6,203 nt of DNA from Anaerolineae bacterium (GTDB lineage Bacteria; Chloroflexota; Anaerolineae; UBA1429), in assembly GCA_007123335.1 (NCBI GenBank), contig SKLG01000323.1:1-6203 (forward strand). The letters are read 5' to 3'. Positions 4,036 through 6,203 of this stretch are shown here, in pieces. Position 1 is the first letter of the stretch; each line of letters opens with the position of its first letter. The translations under genes and the position numbers were made by a program. Under the pieces are notes generated by a model. That model ran no database searches, was not told where the DNA came from, and was given only the letters and a program-made list of their open reading frames with translations.

Positions 4036-5932
4036 AAGGAACCAGAGCGCACAAATGCAATGGTACCGAATGGACTTGCATGTTCACACGCCTGGCTCCA
4101 GCGATTTTCAAGATCAAGAGGCAAGCTATCTTGATATTTTGCACAAAATAGAATCCGAGAATCTCGACATCATGGCCTTTGCCGACCACAATACGGTGGC
4201 CGGTTATTCGGCGATGAAGCGTGAGATCCAAGACCTTGAACGGTTCGATCAGATGGGCCGTATCCGGCCCGAGGAGAAAAAGACGCTCGAAGAGTACCAC
4301 CGCCTGTTGGACAAGATCCTGGTTCTGCCGGGGTTCGAGTTCACGGCGACGTTTGGCTTTCATATTCTGGCCATCTTTGAAGAGGATACCACGGTGCGTG
4401 AGCTTGAGCATGTGTTGCTCGAGCTGGGCGTCCCGGTGGATTCTCTGGACCTGGGCGAGACCGAGGTGGGCGCGACGACCGATGTGCTCACCGCCTACGA
4501 GATCATGGCCGATGCCGGTGCCCTGGTTATCGGGGCACACGCCAACTCGAGCCACGGCGTGGCCATGATGCACGTCGGCTTTGGCGGGCAGACCCGCATC
4601 GCCTATACCCAGGACCCCAATCTGCACGCCCTCGAGGTCACCGACCTGGAGAGCAAGCGCAGGCGCACGACGGCTACCTTTTTCAACGGCTCCAAGCCCG
4701 AGTATCCGCGACGCATGCACTGCATACAGGGCTCTGATGCTCATGCGCTCAAGGGCCACAACAAACATCCCGGCATTGGCGAGCGAGCCACCGAGGTGCT
4801 CTTGCCCGAGCGGAGCTTCAAGGCGCTCAAGGAGCTTTTCCTGAGCACCGATTTCGGGCGCACGCGGCCCTACCGTCGCTCAGAGCAGCCCTTTGATCAT
4901 GTGCAGGCCGCTCGCAAGCAGGGTCCCAGCATCGTGCAGAGTTTTCACGAGGGGATGACCCGGCGCGGGGGCCGGTTGCATGCGGTGCTGCGTGATGTGG
5001 TGGCCTATGCCAATACCAACGGCGGGACCATCTATGTGGGCATCAGCCCCAATCCCAAGGTGCCGCTCAAGGGCCTGGACGCCACCGAAGAAGACGGCAA
5101 GACGCTGCAAGAGGAGATCGATCGCCTCGTGACGCCTCCGCTCAATGTGGATATCACCGAACTAGAGAGCGAAGGCAAAAAAGTCTTGCGTGTTGTCGTG
5201 CCCAAGGGCGAGGATCCGCCCTATGTGCTAGAGGGCAGCAATATCTACCTGCGGCAGGAGGACGAGACCAGCCTGGCTATGCGCGACGAGATCGTGGCGT
5301 TGATTCGTCGAGCGTTAATCGCCAAAGAGGAAGTGGTGCCCGCCGACGCTGTTCCTGCCGCGTCAGAAGCGAGGACCAGCCGACCCACGGCGCCGGCATC
5401 GCAAGCGCAGGCCCAGCCTGCGCAGCAGAGGCCCGCTGCGCGTCGCCAGCGCGCACCACGTGCGCCGCAACAGCGCCAGGCCGTAAAGCAAGCGGCTCCT
5501 GAGCCAGTGGCTGTGGCCGAGAAATCTCGTTCCGAACCCAGAGTGGCCGAAGCTGTCGCCGAACGCCCAGAGGGCGAGGGCGTTGAGCGACCGCGTACCG
5601 GCGTCGAGATTGTCGACACCGAGGAGCGAAACGGGGTCTTGTACCATACGATGTGCGATCTGCGCGACGGAGGATTGGTGCACAATGTCAGCCGCAGCTC
5701 GGCCCGCCGACTGTGGCGCTATGCCATCGCGCTCAAGGAAAAGGGCACCTTTGAGGAGCGTAAGGTGGATTGGCATGGTGACCTGGGTCTGTGGCACAAG
5801 TATCTCCGCTCCGGACGGCCACATTACGATCTGGTGCAACGCACCCCTGACGACGAGGTTCATGTCTACTATGGCGTAACCGAGGACGGCATCCATGGAC
5901 CGTGGAAGGCCGTCGTAGGGGACGAGGACTGA
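4010..5932 (+). CDS. PHP-domain metallo-hydrolase fused to a Schlafen-type AlbA_2 domain and an unrecognised C-terminal domain
   Basis: A 640-residue protein. The PHP domain (about 19-285) has all the expected metal-ligand motifs: H24-x-H26 (MDLHVHT), D59-H60 (FADHN), E110 (GFEF), H118, H177 (GAHAN) and D243-x-H245 (GSDAHAL), then ERATEVLLPE and FKALK. PHP domains are metal-dependent phosphoesterases or nucleases. Residues about 300-436 resemble AlbA_2 (PF04326): AYANTNGGTIYVGI at 332-345, then VPKGEDPPYVLEGSNIYLRQ. AlbA_2 occurs in Schlafen-like nucleic-acid-acting proteins and in transcription regulators. A low-complexity Ala/Pro/Gln/Arg linker (437-528) joins a compact C-terminal domain (530-640) rich in Trp and Arg that I do not recognise. 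No signal peptide or membrane segment is visible, so it is probably cytoplasmic. It overlaps lon by 26 bases and is likely translationally coupled. If translation starts at ATG 4055, the basic MSRGRRGNRR stretch is lost and the HxH motif lies at residues 9-11. The PHP call is firm, AlbA_2 likely, function unknown. Confidence 0.92.
   Translation: MSRGRRGNRRNQSAQMQWYRMDLHVHTPGSSDFQDQEASYLDILHKIESENLDIMAFADHNTVAGYSAMKREIQDLERFDQMGRIRPEEKKTLEEYHRLLDKILVLPGFEFTATFGFHILAIFEEDTTVRELEHVLLELGVPVDSLDLGETEVGATTDVLTAYEIMADAGALVIGAHANSSHGVAMMHVGFGGQTRIAYTQDPNLHALEVTDLESKRRRTTATFFNGSKPEYPRRMHCIQGSDAHALKGHNKHPGIGERATEVLLPERSFKALKELFLSTDFGRTRPYRRSEQPFDHVQAARKQGPSIVQSFHEGMTRRGGRLHAVLRDVVAYANTNGGTIYVGISPNPKVPLKGLDATEEDGKTLQEEIDRLVTPPLNVDITELESEGKKVLRVVVPKGEDPPYVLEGSNIYLRQEDETSLAMRDEIVALIRRALIAKEEVVPADAVPAASEARTSRPTAPASQAQAQPAQQRPAARRQRAPRAPQQRQAVKQAAPEPVAVAEKSRSEPRVAEAVAERPEGEGVERPRTGVEIVDTEERNGVLYHTMCDLRDGGLVHNVSRSSARRLWRYAIALKEKGTFEERKVDWHGDLGLWHKYLRSGRPHYDLVQRTPDDEVHVYYGVTEDGIHGPWKAVVGDED
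5318..5593 (+). other. Low-complexity linker of the PHP/AlbA_2 protein, with two GC-rich hairpins
   Basis: Codons 437-528 encode an Ala/Pro/Gln/Arg-rich segment (PTAPASQAQAQPAQQRPAAR and on) typical of a disordered tether. In the DNA, GCGCAGGC (5405-5412) and GCCTGCGC (5416-5423) form a perfect eight-pair stem with a three-base loop. GCGCAC (5451-5456) and GTGCGC (5460-5465) form a six-pair stem with a three-base loop. These may simply follow from the biased codons. Confidence 0.6.
5924..5928 (+). promoter_or_regulatory. Shine-Dalgarno site of the GNAT gene
   Basis: GAGGA ends five bases before GTG 5934, within the last codons of the preceding gene. It supports GTG as the start and coupled translation. 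The nearby ATG 5932 is followed at once by TGA and cannot be a start. Confidence 0.55.
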
Positions 5933-5933
5933 T

Positions 5934-6203
5934 GTGAATCGAGGGGACGGGGCGTCAGAGCCAGCGCCCACAGGAGATCGGGCGGGGCAAGACGCCATCG
6001 TCCTACGCGAGTTTACGCTGGCGGATTATGATGCCGTTCTGGCCCTCTGGCAAGGAGCCGGCCCCGGCGTCGAGATCCGTCCCTCTGATAGCCGCGACCA
6101 GGTAGCCCAAAAGCTGGCCCGCGATCCAGACCTGTTTCTGGTCGCCGAGATCGCCGACGATGGCGGGCATCAAGCCCGACGCCGCGCGGGTTTGCCCGCC
6201 ATC
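5934..6203 (+). CDS. GNAT-family N-acetyltransferase, N-terminal part, cut by window edge
   Basis: Ninety codons are open from GTG 5934 to the right edge. After a variable Gly/Ala-rich leader (1-20), residues 22-39 (IVLREFTLADYDAVLALW) match the first strand and helix of GCN5-related acetyltransferases. RPSDSRDQVAQKLARDPDLF and LVAE (49-72) match the second helix and second strand, similar to YpeA/RimI-like members. These enzymes move an acetyl group from acetyl-CoA to an amine, such as a protein N-terminus, lysine side chain or small molecule; the acetyl-CoA-binding motif lies beyond the edge. Residues 76-90 (DGGHQARRRAGLPAI) do not resemble the expected next strand (D-G-x-x-V-G-x-V) and coincide with a palindrome in the DNA. 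The start lies one base after the stop of the PHP/AlbA_2 gene, indicating one transcription unit. The substrate is unknown. Confidence 0.85.
   Translation, partial: MNRGDGASEPAPTGDRAGQDAIVLREFTLADYDAVLALWQGAGPGVEIRPSDSRDQVAQKLARDPDLFLVAEIADDGGHQARRRAGLPAI
6159..6203 (+). repeat. Large imperfect palindrome at the right end, inside the GNAT frame
   Basis: GATGGCGGGC (6159-6168) is a perfect complement of GCCCGCCATC (6194-6203). Inside it, after a three-base bulge (ATC), AAGCCCG (6172-6178) pairs with CGGGTTT (6187-6193) with one G-T wobble, leaving an eight-base loop. The total is about 17 pairs. It could be a dispersed palindromic (REP-like) element in the gene, or an artefact of a sequence end; only flanking sequence can tell. 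Confidence 0.6.

Noticed and set aside
4013..4768. Minus-strand open frame of 251 codons opposite the PHP domain
   Set aside because: It lies antisense to a region with clear PHP motifs, has no ribosome binding site or recognisable motif, and is explained as a shadow of GC-rich codon use.
1..6203. tRNA, rRNA, CRISPR array, insertion sequence or integrase
   Set aside because: No cloverleaf, regularly spaced repeat set, transposase or recombinase motif was seen on either strand.

Overview
The window (about 6.2 kb, moderately GC-rich, densely coding) looks like a bacterial chromosomal segment with no sign of phage or plasmid. The style of the Lon protease, the fusion protein beside it and the Ala/Pro/Gln-rich linker suggest a Chloroflexota-like or related free-living bacterium. 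That placement is a tentative impression from protein style and was not tested.

Layout. Positions 1-547 on the minus strand hold the N-terminal 182 residues of an enolase-superfamily (mandelate racemase/muconate lactonizing) enzyme that runs off the left edge. A 192-bp divergent intergenic region with candidate promoters for both directions separates it from a small heat-shock protein (Hsp20/alpha-crystallin) gene at 740-1249 on the plus strand. A 188-bp gap follows, with a good sigma-70-type promoter (TTGACA, 17 bp, GATACT). A strong inverted repeat and a short leader reading frame lie just downstream of it. Then comes a complete ATP-dependent LonA protease (1438-4035) with an unusual acidic insertion of about 43 residues just before its Walker A motif.

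The gene after lon overlaps its 3' end by 26 bp. It encodes a 640-residue protein made of an intact PHP metallo-hydrolase domain, a Schlafen-type AlbA_2 domain, a low-complexity Ala/Pro/Gln/Arg linker and a C-terminal domain I do not recognise. One base after its stop codon a GNAT acetyltransferase gene starts (5934) and runs off the right edge. The last 45 bases of the window form a large imperfect hairpin inside that reading frame.

Together, hsp20 and lon form a protein quality-control pair (holdase plus unfolding protease), each apparently with its own promoter. lon, the PHP/AlbA_2 gene and the GNAT gene look like one transcription unit with translational coupling. The PHP-AlbA_2 fusion tied to lon is the most interesting feature; its function is unknown, and processing of nucleic acid or a phosphorylated substrate under stress is only a hypothesis.
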